From Paraburkholderia solisilvae (lineage in GTDB: Bacteria > Pseudomonadota > Gammaproteobacteria > Burkholderiales > Burkholderiaceae): a stretch of 64,000 nucleotides of DNA. Both the position numbers and the translations under genes were made by a program. The stretch lies in contig NZ_CADIKF010000001.1 in NCBI RefSeq assembly GCF_902859875.1, positions 243,123 to 307,122 on the forward strand. The letters are read 5' to 3'. The notes under the pieces are model-generated. The model saw only the letters and a list, made by a program, of their open reading frames with translations, searched no databases and was not told the DNA's origin. Below are positions 10,153 to 18,530 of the stretch, piece by piece; the stretch's first letter is position 1, and each line of letters opens with the position of its first letter.

Positions 10153-11367
10153 ATGGCCAAACCGTACGGGCCGATGCGCCTGTTTGCCGACGCGCTTCGT
10201 CGGGAGCGCGTCAATCTGACTGAACGGTGGATGAAGGCGGTGTTCGATGATGCCGAGCTGTCGGAGTCCGATCGGCTCACGTACGAGCAACTGTCCGACC
10301 ACGTTCCCGCCATCCTCGAGGAAATCTGCAGTGCGCTCGAGGAGCAGGACCTCGACCAGGTCGAACCGTCGATCGAGCGCAATGCGAAGCAGCACGGCAA
10401 GCTGCGCTTCAAGCAGGGTTACCGGATCGACGAACTGGTGCGCGAGCTCGATCTGCTGCGTCAGATGTTGATGGGGGCGATCGTCGGGTTTGCGGAAGGG
10501 CATCCGGTGTTTACGCGGCGCCATGAGGAACGCGCGCGGCATTTCGTCGACGAGGCGATCAGCTTTGTCACGTTCACGTCGATCCGCGAGGTGATGACCG
10601 AACGCGATCGCAAGATCGACGAATACACCGGCCGGCTCGAGCGCGCGAATCATGAACTGATGCTCAAGCAGAAGCTCGTCGGCGAATTGTATGAATCGCG
10701 GATGCAGATCACGCGCAGCGTGGTGCACGATCTGCGCAATTTCCTGAACGTGTTCTCGATGGCGCTGCAGATGATCGCGCGCGCGCCGGCGAAGACCGAA
10801 GCCGCGCTTGCGCTCGCGAACCGGCAGGCGGCGGATATGAAAACGCTGGTCGACGAGCTGGTCGAATATTCGGTGGTGCTTGGCGATACCAGTGCGCTTG
10901 CCGTGCAGGCCTTCGACCTGCGGGCGCTGTTCGACGAACTGGTCGCCGCGTGTCAGCCGGCAATCGACGCGAAAGGCCTGCGCCTCGTGCATGGTTTCGA
11001 TCCGGGTCTGACCATGGTCACGTCGAACCGGCTCAAGCTCAAGCAGATTGCGCTCAATCTGCTGACCAACGCGGCGAAGTATACGAAGGCGGGCGAGGTT
11101 GAGTTCCAGATGCGCGCGCGGGGCGATGCGCATTGGTGTCTGCTTGTGTCCGATACCGGCGTCGGCATTGGCGCGGCGGATCAGGAGCGCGTGTTCAGGG
11201 AGTTCGAGCGCGCGAATCAGGACGATGTGCCCGGCGCCGGGCTTGGCCTTGCGATCGTGCGCGAACTGTGCCGCGTACTGCACGGCGAACTGCGTTTTGC
11301 CTCGCACGAAGGCGCGGGCACGACGTTCGAGATCACCTTTCCGCTGCATCTCGATCACGACAGCTGA
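10153..11367 (+). CDS. orphan sensor histidine kinase with RsbRD-like N-terminus
   Basis: This 404-residue cytoplasmic kinase has no membrane span. Residues about 15-145 (NLTERWMKAVF, then KLRFKQGYRIDELVREL) match the helical RsbT co-antagonist/RsbRD N-terminal sensor domain. A coiled linker follows, then a HisKA domain with phospho-acceptor His at about 192 (VVHDLRNFLNV), and an HATPase domain with NLLTNAAKYTKAG, DTGVGIG and GAGLGLAIV. The ATG at 10153 has CGAGG eight bases upstream. No response regulator is adjacent, so it must signal to a distant partner. The signal is unknown. Confidence 0.88.
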   Translation: MAKPYGPMRLFADALRRERVNLTERWMKAVFDDAELSESDRLTYEQLSDHVPAILEEICSALEEQDLDQVEPSIERNAKQHGKLRFKQGYRIDELVRELDLLRQMLMGAIVGFAEGHPVFTRRHEERARHFVDEAISFVTFTSIREVMTERDRKIDEYTGRLERANHELMLKQKLVGELYESRMQITRSVVHDLRNFLNVFSMALQMIARAPAKTEAALALANRQAADMKTLVDELVEYSVVLGDTSALAVQAFDLRALFDELVAACQPAIDAKGLRLVHGFDPGLTMVTSNRLKLKQIALNLLTNAAKYTKAGEVEFQMRARGDAHWCLLVSDTGVGIGAADQERVFREFERANQDDVPGAGLGLAIVRELCRVLHGELRFASHEGAGTTFEITFPLHLDHDS

Positions 11368-11424
11368 TGCTTCGATGAGCGCGCCCGCGCAAGCGGCCGG
11401 GCATTGGCGTTAGGGCAAAAAGAA

Positions 11425-11449
11425 GAGGCCGGGCATCACGCCCGGCCTC
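11425..11449 (-). terminator. terminator at the end of the OFA transporter unit
   Basis: Perfect 10-bp arms GAGGCCGGGC/GCCCGGCCTC with a 5-base loop. An A-rich run on the left (11417-11424) becomes a U tract for leftward transcripts, so it mainly ends the minus-strand transporter/small-subunit mRNA. It also lies after the kinase gene. Confidence 0.75.
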
Positions 11450-11482
11450 GTTCGTTCAACTGCCTGCTTGACCTTGACGCGA

Positions 11483-11611
11483 TCAGCCGAACAGCTTGAC
11501 CGCCTGCAGCAGCGTGTTGATCACGCCCCATGTGAGCGGAATCAGCACGTAGAGCCAGAAGATGACGAGCAGGCCCTTGCTGGACGGATGCTCCTGAGTC
11601 GGGTTGTTCAT
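11483..11611 (-). CDS. MFS transporter small subunit (oxalate/formate family)
   Basis: This 42-residue membrane peptide starts MNNPTQEHPSSKG and has a single transmembrane helix, LLVIFWLYVLIPLTWGVIN. It sits 12 bases downstream of the OFA transporter stop, and its SD, GAGGA, falls in that gap, so translation is probably coupled. Short peptides of this type are recurrent partners of OFA-family transporters in beta-proteobacteria, which is the basis for the name. Its biochemical role is unproven. Confidence 0.75.
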   Translation of the reverse strand: MNNPTQEHPSSKGLLVIFWLYVLIPLTWGVINTLLQAVKLFG

Positions 11612-11623
11612 AGCGATGTCCTC

Positions 11624-13027
11624 TTATTTCTCAGCGGCCAGTTCCGCTTCGGTCATGTAGTGTTTGTCGTCGACGCGCTTGACGAGCAGGTTGCAGATGA
11701 AGCCGACTACCAGCAGCACGGCCATCAGGTGCACGGTCAGCGTGTAGGCGTCCGCCTTCGCGACGCCGTGCGCGACTTCATACGCACGGATGTAGTTGAC
11801 GAGCACCGGGCCCGCGACGCCTGCGGCGGCCCACGCGGTCAGCAGACGGCCGTGGATGCCGCCGACGAACGCGGTGCCGAACATGTCGGCGAGATAGGCG
11901 GGCACTGTCGAGAAGCCGCCGCCGTACATCGACAGGATGACGCAGTACGACAGCACGAAGAGGGCGATATTGCCCGCGTCCGCGAAGGTCGGCACGAAGT
12001 AGTACAGCACCGAGCCCAGCACGAAGAACACGAAGTACGTATTCTTGCGGCCGAGCCAGTCCGAGCCCGACGCCCAGATGAAGCGGCCGCCCATGTTGAA
12101 CAGCGACAGCAGGCCGACGAAGCCGGCCGCGGCCGAGGCCGTCACCGTGCTCTTGAAGCTCTCCTGAATCATCACCGACGCCTGGCCGAGAATGCCGATG
12201 CCGGCCGTCACGTTCAGGAACAGCACGAGCCAGATCAGATAGAACTGCGGCGTCTTCAGCGCCTGATCGATGTGCACGTGATTGCGCGTGATCATCCTGG
12301 TCGTGCTCGTCGCGGGCGGCGTCCAGCCGGCCGGCTTCCAGTCCGGCGCCGGCACGCGGATCGCGAGCGAGCCGATCGTCATCGAGATGAAGTAGGCGAT
12401 GCCGAGTACGACGAACGTTTCAGCGACGCCGATGCTGGTGGCGCTCTTGAAGTGATTCATCAGCGCGACCGACAAGGGCGCTGCGATCATCGCGCCGCCG
12501 CCGAAGCCCATAATGGCCATGCCGGTCGCCATGCCGCGGCGGTCCGGGAACCAGCGGATCAGCGTCGACACCGGCGACACGTAGCCGAGGCCGAGACCGA
12601 TCCCGCCGATCACGCCATAGCCGAGATACAGCAGCCAGATCTGATGGGTCCACACGCCGATCGCGGAGACGATGAAGCCGCCGCCGAAGCAGCATGCGGC
12701 GGTAAACATCGTGCGGCGCGGGCCGACGTGTTCGAGCCATTTGCCGGCGAACGCGGCCGACAGGCCGAGGAACACGATCGCGAGCGAGAAGATCCAGCCG
12801 AGCGTGGTCAGCGACCAGTCGTCCGGTGCCGATTGCGTGATGCCGATCACCTTGGTGAGGGGTCCGTTGAACACGGAAAACGCATACGCCTGGCCGATAC
12901 ACAGATGCACGGCAAGGGCGGCGGGCGGCACCATCCAGCGCGAGAAGCCCGGGCGGGCGACGGTAGCCTGCTTGGAAAAGAACGGGGGCGAACCGGCTTT
13001 ATCGCCCGGTTTTGCAATACTGCTCAT
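11624..13027 (-). CDS. OFA-family MFS transporter (oxalate/formate antiporter type)
   Basis: This 467-residue inner-membrane carrier has about 12 spans. The N-terminus carries a cytoplasmic lead, then WMVPPAALAVHLCIGQAYAF; OFA proteins show this IGQAYAFSVF-type motif in helix 1. Other signatures are GYGVIGGIGLGLGYVSPVS, WFPDRRGMATGMAIMGFG and NMGGRFIWASGSDWLGRKN. In this family, members exchange oxalate for formate or import related carboxylates. The context (frc, sucCD, GntR) supports a C2-acid substrate. The ATG at 13027 follows GGAGA. This protein is distinct in sequence from the second OFA carrier at 22355. Confidence 0.88.
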   Translation of the reverse strand: MSSIAKPGDKAGSPPFFSKQATVARPGFSRWMVPPAALAVHLCIGQAYAFSVFNGPLTKVIGITQSAPDDWSLTTLGWIFSLAIVFLGLSAAFAGKWLEHVGPRRTMFTAACCFGGGFIVSAIGVWTHQIWLLYLGYGVIGGIGLGLGYVSPVSTLIRWFPDRRGMATGMAIMGFGGGAMIAAPLSVALMNHFKSATSIGVAETFVVLGIAYFISMTIGSLAIRVPAPDWKPAGWTPPATSTTRMITRNHVHIDQALKTPQFYLIWLVLFLNVTAGIGILGQASVMIQESFKSTVTASAAAGFVGLLSLFNMGGRFIWASGSDWLGRKNTYFVFFVLGSVLYYFVPTFADAGNIALFVLSYCVILSMYGGGFSTVPAYLADMFGTAFVGGIHGRLLTAWAAAGVAGPVLVNYIRAYEVAHGVAKADAYTLTVHLMAVLLVVGFICNLLVKRVDDKHYMTEAELAAEK

Positions 13028-13137
13028 ATGGTCGGTCTCCGGTGGGGTACGTCTTGTACGTTATCGGTCTTCAGATGCTTTAACTTGAGCTTTCGTTGTA
13101 ACCCGTCCGTTAGCGGGGTGAAAAACTCATAAGTCTT

Positions 13138-13158
13138 ATATGCTGATTGACCGCATAT
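13138..13158. promoter_or_regulatory. inverted repeat upstream of OFA transporter
   Basis: ATATGC and GCATAT arms (13138-13143 and 13153-13158) flank a 9-base spacer, about 110 bases upstream of the transporter start. This is AT-rich for the region and is a candidate regulator site. Confidence 0.4.
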
Positions 13159-13240
13159 GACGGCACGACGCAAAGCGCCAACGTGGCGTTTTGCGAGACA
13201 ATATTGCGCTAGATCAAGCTTGGCAATATGAGGAGCGGGA

Positions 13241-13255
13241 ACATATAAGATATGT
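13241..13255. promoter_or_regulatory. palindrome ACATAT-AAG-ATATGT in the OFA/GntR gap
   Basis: A perfect 6-bp inverted repeat with a 3-base spacer, in the divergent gap between the OFA transporter and the GntR unit. FCD-type GntR proteins often bind short palindromes of this style. It is not identical to the sites at 16873 and 17036. Confidence 0.4.
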
Positions 13256-13441
13256 GCTGTCCTCATGATGCAATGCAAACGTCACACTACCCGGGCGGGC
13301 CAGGGCCGCGTGTAGCGGGGCGATTGCCGGTGCGGCGGGGCAGCAACGTGCCCTTTTATGTCGATGCTGTTTGCATGGTTTGCGTGCGCGTTGGTCGACG
13401 GCATGTTAGGTTTTTCACCGAGTTCGGAAAACAACACGAAC

Positions 13442-13457
13442 TGATATACTACATACA
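13442..13457 (+). promoter_or_regulatory. near copy of the sucC/frc operator ahead of the GntR unit
   Basis: TGATATACTACATACA matches the 16-base element found twice between sucC and frc (TGATATATCACATACC) at 13 of 16 positions. It lies seven bases upstream of a strong -35 box, which fits autoregulation by the GntR protein. Confidence 0.45.
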
Positions 13458-13463
13458 AAGTTA

Positions 13464-13492
13464 TTGACGTATGTGGCGGTGCAGCATATGAT
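13464..13492 (+). promoter_or_regulatory. sigma-70 promoter for the small ORF-gntR unit
   Basis: -35 TTGACG (13464-13469), a 17-base spacer and -10 TATGAT (13487-13492) make a close match to consensus. It lies 37 bases before the small membrane ORF start at 13530. Confidence 0.65.
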
Positions 13493-13529
13493 TGAGTCAT
13501 TCCGATCACTCAATCGTATGGAGCTCGAA

Positions 13530-13751
13530 ATGGATTTCGTCTCGCTGGCGTTGCTTGCCATTGGTTTCGTGGGTCTCGGCGCAGCCGCGACCGTTCTGCT
13601 GTCAAATCTCGTGCCGCAGCACGTTGCATCGATTGCTGCGAAGCACGGCCGGTACGCCGGCCTTGCGGGCGGTAACGGTGATGGAGTTGTGCCGGCGCCG
13701 TACCGTGCATCTGTCAAGAAAGAGGCGATGAATGTCGTCGGAACTAACTGA
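13530..13751 (+). CDS. small membrane protein preceding gntR
   Basis: This 73-residue ORF has GGAG six bases before the ATG and a strong promoter directly upstream. Residues about 2-27 form one hydrophobic helix, SLALLAIGFVGLGAAATVLL, followed by a basic soluble tail ending MNVVGTN. The gene overlaps the start of gntR by 20 bases in another frame, so translation of the two is probably coupled. I know no family for it. A fortuitous leader ORF is the alternative. Confidence 0.45.
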   Translation: MDFVSLALLAIGFVGLGAAATVLLSNLVPQHVASIAAKHGRYAGLAGGNGDGVVPAPYRASVKKEAMNVVGTN

Positions 13752-14451
13752 AAATGCAGTGGGCGCGCCGTTGACGCTGGCGTTGCAGCCGATCAACGCC
13801 AGCGCCAGTCTGCGGGACCAGGCGTATGCGATGCTCCGTCAGGCGATCGCCGACGCGGACATCTATCAGTCGAAGGAAGAAATCCGGTTGGACGAGCGGT
13901 TGCTGAGCGAGACGCTCGGCGTGAGCCGTACGCCGGTGCGCGAAGCGATGACGCTGCTCGAGCAGGAAGGTTTTCTGCGCATGGTGCCGCGGCGCGGCAT
14001 TTATATCGTGCGCAAGAGCAAGCGTGAAATCGTCGAGATGATCCAGATGTGGGCAGCGCTCGAAAGCATGGCCGCGCGTCTTGCCACGCTGCATGCCACC
14101 GACGCGGAAATCGCGCGGCTGCGGCATATGTTCGACAGCTTTCGCGATGCGACGCCCGCCGAACATATCGAGGAATACTCGGACGCGAACATCGCGTTTC
14201 ATCAGTCGATCGTCGAGTTGTCGAAGTCGCAGATCATCCTCGAGACGATCAAGAACATTTTTATTCACGTGCGGGCGATTCGCCGCCTGACAATTTCACA
14301 AAGCGATCGCGCGTCGCGTTCGATCGTCGATCATCTGCGCATCATCGAGGCGCTCGAGCAGCGCGATACCGAACTCGCGGAGCGGCTCGTGCGGCAGCAT
14401 TCGCTCGATCTGGCGGATTTCGTCGACGCGAATTGCGATTTTCTTGATTGA
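13732..14451 (+). CDS. GntR family regulator, FCD (FadR) subfamily
   Basis: This 239-residue protein has an N-terminal winged helix (about 20-90: LRDQAYAMLRQAI, then LLSETLGVSRTPVREAMTLLEQEGFLRMVPRRGIYI) and an all-helical FCD ligand domain (about 100-235). FCD metal and ligand residues are visible: Asp/His in DANIAFHQSIVE, His in IFIHVRAIRR, and His in DHLRIIEALEQRD. FCD regulators usually sense small organic acids, which fits the surrounding oxalate genes. Candidate binding sites are at 13442, 16873 and 17036. A strong terminator follows. Confidence 0.92.
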   Translation: MSSELTENAVGAPLTLALQPINASASLRDQAYAMLRQAIADADIYQSKEEIRLDERLLSETLGVSRTPVREAMTLLEQEGFLRMVPRRGIYIVRKSKREIVEMIQMWAALESMAARLATLHATDAEIARLRHMFDSFRDATPAEHIEEYSDANIAFHQSIVELSKSQIILETIKNIFIHVRAIRRLTISQSDRASRSIVDHLRIIEALEQRDTELAERLVRQHSLDLADFVDANCDFLD

Positions 14452-14548
14452 TCGGCGTCGCTGGGTGAGGGCGCTTTGCGTGGCTGGCGCCGGCGTGTCG
14501 TTCGTTCTGCTTTAGGGCCGCCGCTCCGGGCGGAGCAGGAAAAGGAAA

Positions 14549-14580
14549 AGCCAGCGGGTCGATGACCCGCTGGCTTTTTT
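14549..14580 (+). terminator. strong rho-independent terminator after gntR
   Basis: Eleven-base perfect arms AGCCAGCGGGT/ACCCGCTGGCT (14549-14559 and 14565-14575) with a 5-base loop and six T residues (14575-14580). The opposite strand ends in CTTTTCCTTTTCC, so it may also stop the convergent sucD transcript. Confidence 0.9.
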
Positions 14581-14674
14581 GCATCTGCGAACCCGCTTGT
14601 CTTTGTCTTATGTGGGCGCGACCGCGATCTGCGGTGCGCCTGTCTGTTTTATAGGTGCTGCCGTCGCGCGATTC

Positions 14675-15553
14675 TCAAAGCGCGCGTAGCGCCTGCAACA
14701 TCGTTTCGCCCAGTGCCGCCGGCGACTGCGACACGTGGATGCCGGCCGAACGCATCGCGTCGATCTTCGCACCGGCCGTTCCCTTGCCGCCCGAGATGAT
14801 CGCGCCCGCATGACCCATGCGCCGGCCGGGCGGCGCGCTCGTGCCCGCGATAAAGCCGACCACTGGCTTCTTCGTGCGCGCGTCCTTCAGGAACTGCGCG
14901 GCGTCTTCCTCGGCCGAGCCGCCGATTTCGCCGATCATGATGATGCCGTGCGTGTCGTCGTCGGCGAGAAACATCTCGAGGCAGTCGATGAAATTCGTGC
15001 CGTTCACCGGGTCGCCGCCGATGCCGATGCAGGTCGTCTGGCCGAGGCCCGCGGCGGTCGTTTGCGCGACCGCTTCATAGGTCAGCGTGCCCGAGCGCGA
15101 CACGACGCCGATCTTTCCCGGCCGATGAATATGGCCGGGCATGATGCCGATCTTGCACTGGCCCGGCGTGATCACGCCCGGGCAGTTCGGCCCGATCAGA
15201 CGCGTTTTCGAGCCGGCGAGCGCGCGCTTCACGCGCACCATGTCGATCACCGGAATGCCTTCTGTGATGCAGACGACGAGCGGCACTTCGGCGTCGACGG
15301 CTTCGAGAATCGCATCGGCGGCGACCGGCGGCGGCACGTAGATCACCGACGCATTGGCGCCGGTTGCATCGATTGCGTCGGCGACCGTGTCGAACACGGG
15401 CAGGCCGAGATGCATCGAGCCGCCTTTACCCGGCGTCACGCCGCCCATCATGTGTGTGCCGTACGCGAGCGCCTGCTCGGAATGGAAGCTGCCTTGCGAC
15501 CCGGTGAAGCCCTGGCAGATCACTTTCGTGTTGCGGTCGATCAGAACGGCCAT
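14675..15553 (-). CDS. sucD: succinate-CoA ligase alpha-subunit paralogue
   Basis: This 292-residue subunit carries the CoA-binding Rossmann domain ([28 protein letters not shown]) and the ligase domain with the phosphohistidine loop [16 protein letters not shown] (His of GHAGAI). The SIGPNCPG-like turn is present as [13 protein letters not shown]. It is encoded one base after sucC. The full TCA-cycle sucCD is normally elsewhere in these genomes, so this pair is likely a specialised copy. Its acid substrate could be succinate, malate (MtkB-like) or another dicarboxylate. Confidence 0.9.
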   Translation of the reverse strand: MAVLIDRNTKVICQGFTGSQGSFHSEQALAYGTHMMGGVTPGKGGSMHLGLPVFDTVADAIDATGANASVIYVPPPVAADAILEAVDAEVPLVVCITEGIPVIDMVRVKRALAGSKTRLIGPNCPGVITPGQCKIGIMPGHIHRPGKIGVVSRSGTLTYEAVAQTTAAGLGQTTCIGIGGDPVNGTNFIDCLEMFLADDDTHGIIMIGEIGGSAEEDAAQFLKDARTKKPVVGFIAGTSAPPGRRMGHAGAIISGGKGTAGAKIDAMRSAGIHVSQSPAALGETMLQALRAL

Positions 15554-15554
15554 A

Positions 15555-16802
15555 TCAGTGTGCTCCCGAGTGTTGGGCGGCGAGTTGAGCGGCGGCGGTT
15601 TGCGTGTTCCCTTTTTCGCGGACGGCCGCGACGACCTTGCTCGCGGCGTCCGCGAGATGGTCGGCCGACAGAATGGGCAGCCCGGAGTCGCGCAGAATCT
15701 GCTTGCCGAGTTCGACGTTCGTGCCCTCGAGCCGCACCACGAGCGGTACGTGCAGATCCACTTCGCGCGCGGCACTGACGACGCCTTGCGCAATCACGTC
15801 GCAGCGCATGATGCCGCCGAAGATGTTGACCAGAATGCCTTCGACTTTCGGATCGCCGAGAATCAGCCGGAACGCGGTCGCGACGCGTTCCTTCGTCGCG
15901 CCGCCGCCGACGTCGAGAAAGTTCGCCGGCTCGCCGCCGTACAGCTTGATGATGTCCATGGTTGCCATCGCAAGGCCGGCGCCGTTGACCATGCAACCGA
16001 TATTGCCGTCGAGCGTCACGTAGTTGAGCCCGTGTTTCGCGGCTTCGAGCTCGGCCGGATCTTCTTCGGCTTCGTCGCGCAGCGCTTCGATCGACGGATG
16101 ACGGAACAGCGCGTTGTCGTCGAAGTTGATCTTCGCATCGAGCGCGACGACATCGCCCGACTCGGTGACGACTAGCGGATTGATCTCGACGATCGACGCA
16201 TCGAGTTCGACGAACGCGCGGTACGCGTTGACGATGAACAGCGTCGCCGATTTGATCTGATTGCCGCTCAGGCCGAGCCCGAATGCAATCTGCCGTGCGT
16301 GGAACGCTTGCAGGCCGGTCGCCGGGTCGATGGCGACTTTCAGGATCTTGTCGGGCGTGCGCGCCGCGACTTCCTCGATTTCCATCCCGCCTTCGGTCGA
16401 CGCCATCACCGTGATGCGCGACGTGGCGCGGTCGATCAGCATGCCGAGATACAACTCGCGCGCAATCGCGCAGCCTTCCTCGATATAGACGCGCTTCACT
16501 TCGCGGCCGGCGGGGCCGGTCTGCTTCGTCACCAGCACGGACGACAGCATCTGGGCGGCGTTCTTCGCGACGTCGTCGACCGACTTCACGACCCGCACGC
16601 CACCTGGGCCGTGGCGGTCGTTCGTAAAGCGGCCCGCGCCGCGGCCGCCCGCATGAATTTGCGATTTGACGACCCACACCGTGCCACCGAGTTCGCGCGC
16701 AGCCGCCGCGGCATCGTCCGGCGTAAACGCGACGCGGCCGTTCGGTACGGCGACGCCATAGCCTTTCAGCAGTTCCTTCGCCTGATATTCGTGAATGTTC
16801 AC
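15555..16802 (-). CDS. sucC: succinate-CoA ligase beta-subunit paralogue (ATP-grasp)
   Basis: This 415-residue ATP-grasp subunit is longer than the usual 388-390. It has [20 protein letters not shown], the ATP-binding QIHAGGRG loop, [22 protein letters not shown] and FLDVGGGA. The extra length comes from an insert after AGGRG ([12 protein letters not shown]) and an Ala/Gln-rich C-terminal tail of about 20 residues. It starts a leftward sucCD operon, divergent from frc across a gap with two inverted copies of a 16-base operator. Together with SucD it forms an acid-CoA ligase. Its role here may be to supply the CoA thioester used by Frc or to activate a dicarboxylate. Confidence 0.9.
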   Translation of the reverse strand: MNIHEYQAKELLKGYGVAVPNGRVAFTPDDAAAAARELGGTVWVVKSQIHAGGRGAGRFTNDRHGPGGVRVVKSVDDVAKNAAQMLSSVLVTKQTGPAGREVKRVYIEEGCAIARELYLGMLIDRATSRITVMASTEGGMEIEEVAARTPDKILKVAIDPATGLQAFHARQIAFGLGLSGNQIKSATLFIVNAYRAFVELDASIVEINPLVVTESGDVVALDAKINFDDNALFRHPSIEALRDEAEEDPAELEAAKHGLNYVTLDGNIGCMVNGAGLAMATMDIIKLYGGEPANFLDVGGGATKERVATAFRLILGDPKVEGILVNIFGGIMRCDVIAQGVVSAAREVDLHVPLVVRLEGTNVELGKQILRDSGLPILSADHLADAASKVVAAVREKGNTQTAAAQLAAQHSGAH

Positions 16803-16872
16803 AGACTCCTCACTGGGTTCGTTTCGAGATCGGGGCGTGGGGAAAAGACGATCTTGACGGGCTGTGAAATAT

Positions 16873-16888
16873 GGTATGTGATATATCA
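16873..16888 (+). promoter_or_regulatory. operator copy A (sucC side), GGTATGTGATATATCA
   Basis: This 16-base element contains the perfect palindrome TGATATATCA (16879-16888) and is repeated in exact inverted orientation at 17036-17051. It lies 71 bases upstream of the sucC start. A GntR-type repressor is the likely binder (inference). Confidence 0.6.
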
Positions 16889-17024
16889 GAATGGTTCAAG
16901 GGATGGGAGTGGTCGGTATTTTCCCTCGGTCGAGGCTTTCGGGTGGCTGTCGATCAGCTGCAGAGTCAAGCTGGCCAAGGGTTTACCGCAAATGACGATG
17001 GCGCGACGCAGCATCAAAATACGC

Positions 17025-17053
17025 TTGATGCATGGTGATATATCACATACCGT
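17025..17053 (+). promoter_or_regulatory. frc promoter with operator copy B
   Basis: A possible -35 TTGATG (17025-17030), 17-base spacer and weak -10 TACCGT (17048-17053) enclose operator copy B, TGATATATCACATACC (17036-17051). Its core GTGATATATCAC is a 12-bp perfect palindrome. An operator between -35 and -10 would fit repression of frc. Confidence 0.5.
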
Positions 17054-17150
17054 ATTGATCGGAGCATGTGAAATCGCTCGCCGCGTACAGGCCATGAAGA
17101 CCGGCTACGTCCATCGCTGAATTCAGATAACGATCGACCAGGAGACGGCT

Positions 17151-17261
17151 ATGTCCGCACCCGTTTTACCCGCCAACACCGGCATTGGGGCGCGCGTTCG
17201 CGCGCAGTTCGACGCGCGCGGTCGTGCACGCCGCGCGATTCACCCCACCATGAACAAGTGA
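17151..17261 (+). CDS. 36-codon leader ORF ahead of frc
   Basis: The ORF starts MSAPVLPANTGIG and ends HPTMNK. GGAGAC lies five to six bases before its ATG, a better signal than many real genes here. It stops 21 bases before frc. The peptide is Arg/Ala-rich with no hydrophobic stretch. It could be a translated leader coupled to frc, a remnant of a lost gene, or chance. Confidence 0.35.
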   Translation: MSAPVLPANTGIGARVRAQFDARGRARRAIHPTMNK

Positions 17262-17282
17262 AGCGAAGGAGGGAGACAGATC

Positions 17283-18530
17283 ATGGGCAAGGCACTTGAC
17301 GGTGTGCGCATCCTCGATTTCACGCATGTGCAGTCGGGTCCGACCTGCACGCAACTGCTGGCATGGTTCGGCGCCGATGTGATCAAGGTGGAGAAGGCCG
17401 GCACCGGGGACATCACGCGCGAGCAACTGCGCGACATCCCCGAAGCGGATAGCCTTTACTTCACGATGCTCAACCATAACAAGCGGTCGGTGACCATCGA
17501 TACGAAGAACCCGGAAGGCAAGAAGGTTCTCGAAACGCTGATCAAGAGTTGCGATGTGCTGGTCGAAAACTTCGCGCCAGGCGCGCTCGACCGGATGGGC
17601 TTCTCGTGGGAGCACATTCAGGAACTGAATCCGCGGATGATCGTTGCATCGGTGAAGGGCTTCGGCCCCGGTCCTTATCAGGACTGCAAGGTTTATGAGA
17701 ACGTCGCGCAATGCGCGGGCGGCGCCGCGTCGACGACCGGCTTCGACGATGGCCCGCCGGTTGTCTCCGGTGCGCAGATCGGCGACAGCGGCACGGGCTT
17801 GCATCTCGCGCTCGGCATCGTCACCGCGCTGTACCAGCGCACGATGACCGGCCGTGGCCAGAAAGTGCTGGCTGCGATGCAGGACGGTGTGCTGAACCTG
17901 TGCCGCGTGAAGCTGCGCGACCAGCAACGCCTCGAACGCACGGGTGTGATGAAGGAGTACCCGCAGTATCCGAACGGCACGTTCGGCGAGGCGGTGCCGC
18001 GCGCGGGCAACGCATCGGGCGGAGGACAGCCGGGCTGGATCCTGAAGTGCAAGGGCTGGGAAGCGGACCCGAATGCGTACATCTACTTCATTACGCAGGC
18101 GCCGGTGTGGGCAAAGATCTGCAACGTGATCGGCAAGGAAGAGTGGGCGACCGATCCGGACTATGCGACGCCGGCTGCGCGCCTGCCGCACCTGAAGGAC
18201 ATTTTCGCGGAAATCGAACGCTGGACGATGACGAAGACCAAGTTCGAGGCGATGGAAATCCTCAACAAGTACGACATTCCGTGCGGCCCGATTCTGTCGA
18301 TGAAGGAGATCGCGGAAGACGAGTCGTTGCGCAAGACCGGCACGATCGTCGAGGTCGATCATCCGGTACGCGGCAAGTATCTGACCGTTGGCAATCCTAT
18401 CAAGCTGTCGGATAGCCCGACGGACGTGACGCGCTCACCGCTGCTTGGCGAGCATACCGACGAAGTGCTGACCGAGATCGGTTATTCGATGGGACAGATC
18501 GACGCGTTGCGTACCGCGGGTGCGATCTGA
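17283..18530 (+). CDS. frc: formyl-CoA:oxalate CoA-transferase
   Basis: This 415-residue class III CoA-transferase moves CoA from formyl-CoA (or another acyl-CoA) to oxalate, making oxalyl-CoA. It is close to Oxalobacter Frc along the whole length: [48 protein letters not shown], the catalytic Asp in [11 protein letters not shown] (about D168) and the glycine loop [24 protein letters not shown] and [17 protein letters not shown] also match. The SD AGGAGGGAGA is very strong. Normally frc is next to oxalyl-CoA decarboxylase (oxc); none is seen in this window. Confidence 0.95.
   Translation: MGKALDGVRILDFTHVQSGPTCTQLLAWFGADVIKVEKAGTGDITREQLRDIPEADSLYFTMLNHNKRSVTIDTKNPEGKKVLETLIKSCDVLVENFAPGALDRMGFSWEHIQELNPRMIVASVKGFGPGPYQDCKVYENVAQCAGGAASTTGFDDGPPVVSGAQIGDSGTGLHLALGIVTALYQRTMTGRGQKVLAAMQDGVLNLCRVKLRDQQRLERTGVMKEYPQYPNGTFGEAVPRAGNASGGGQPGWILKCKGWEADPNAYIYFITQAPVWAKICNVIGKEEWATDPDYATPAARLPHLKDIFAEIERWTMTKTKFEAMEILNKYDIPCGPILSMKEIAEDESLRKTGTIVEVDHPVRGKYLTVGNPIKLSDSPTDVTRSPLLGEHTDEVLTEIGYSMGQIDALRTAGAI

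Noticed and set aside
11468..13132. 554-codon plus-strand frame opposite the OFA transporter
   Set aside because: Antisense to a gene with clear transporter motifs; His/Glu/Arg-rich, no SD, no family features.
11483..17053. Several further short AT-rich palindromes as GntR sites
   Set aside because: Only those with clear symmetry or sequence match were kept; others had too few matching bases to separate from chance.
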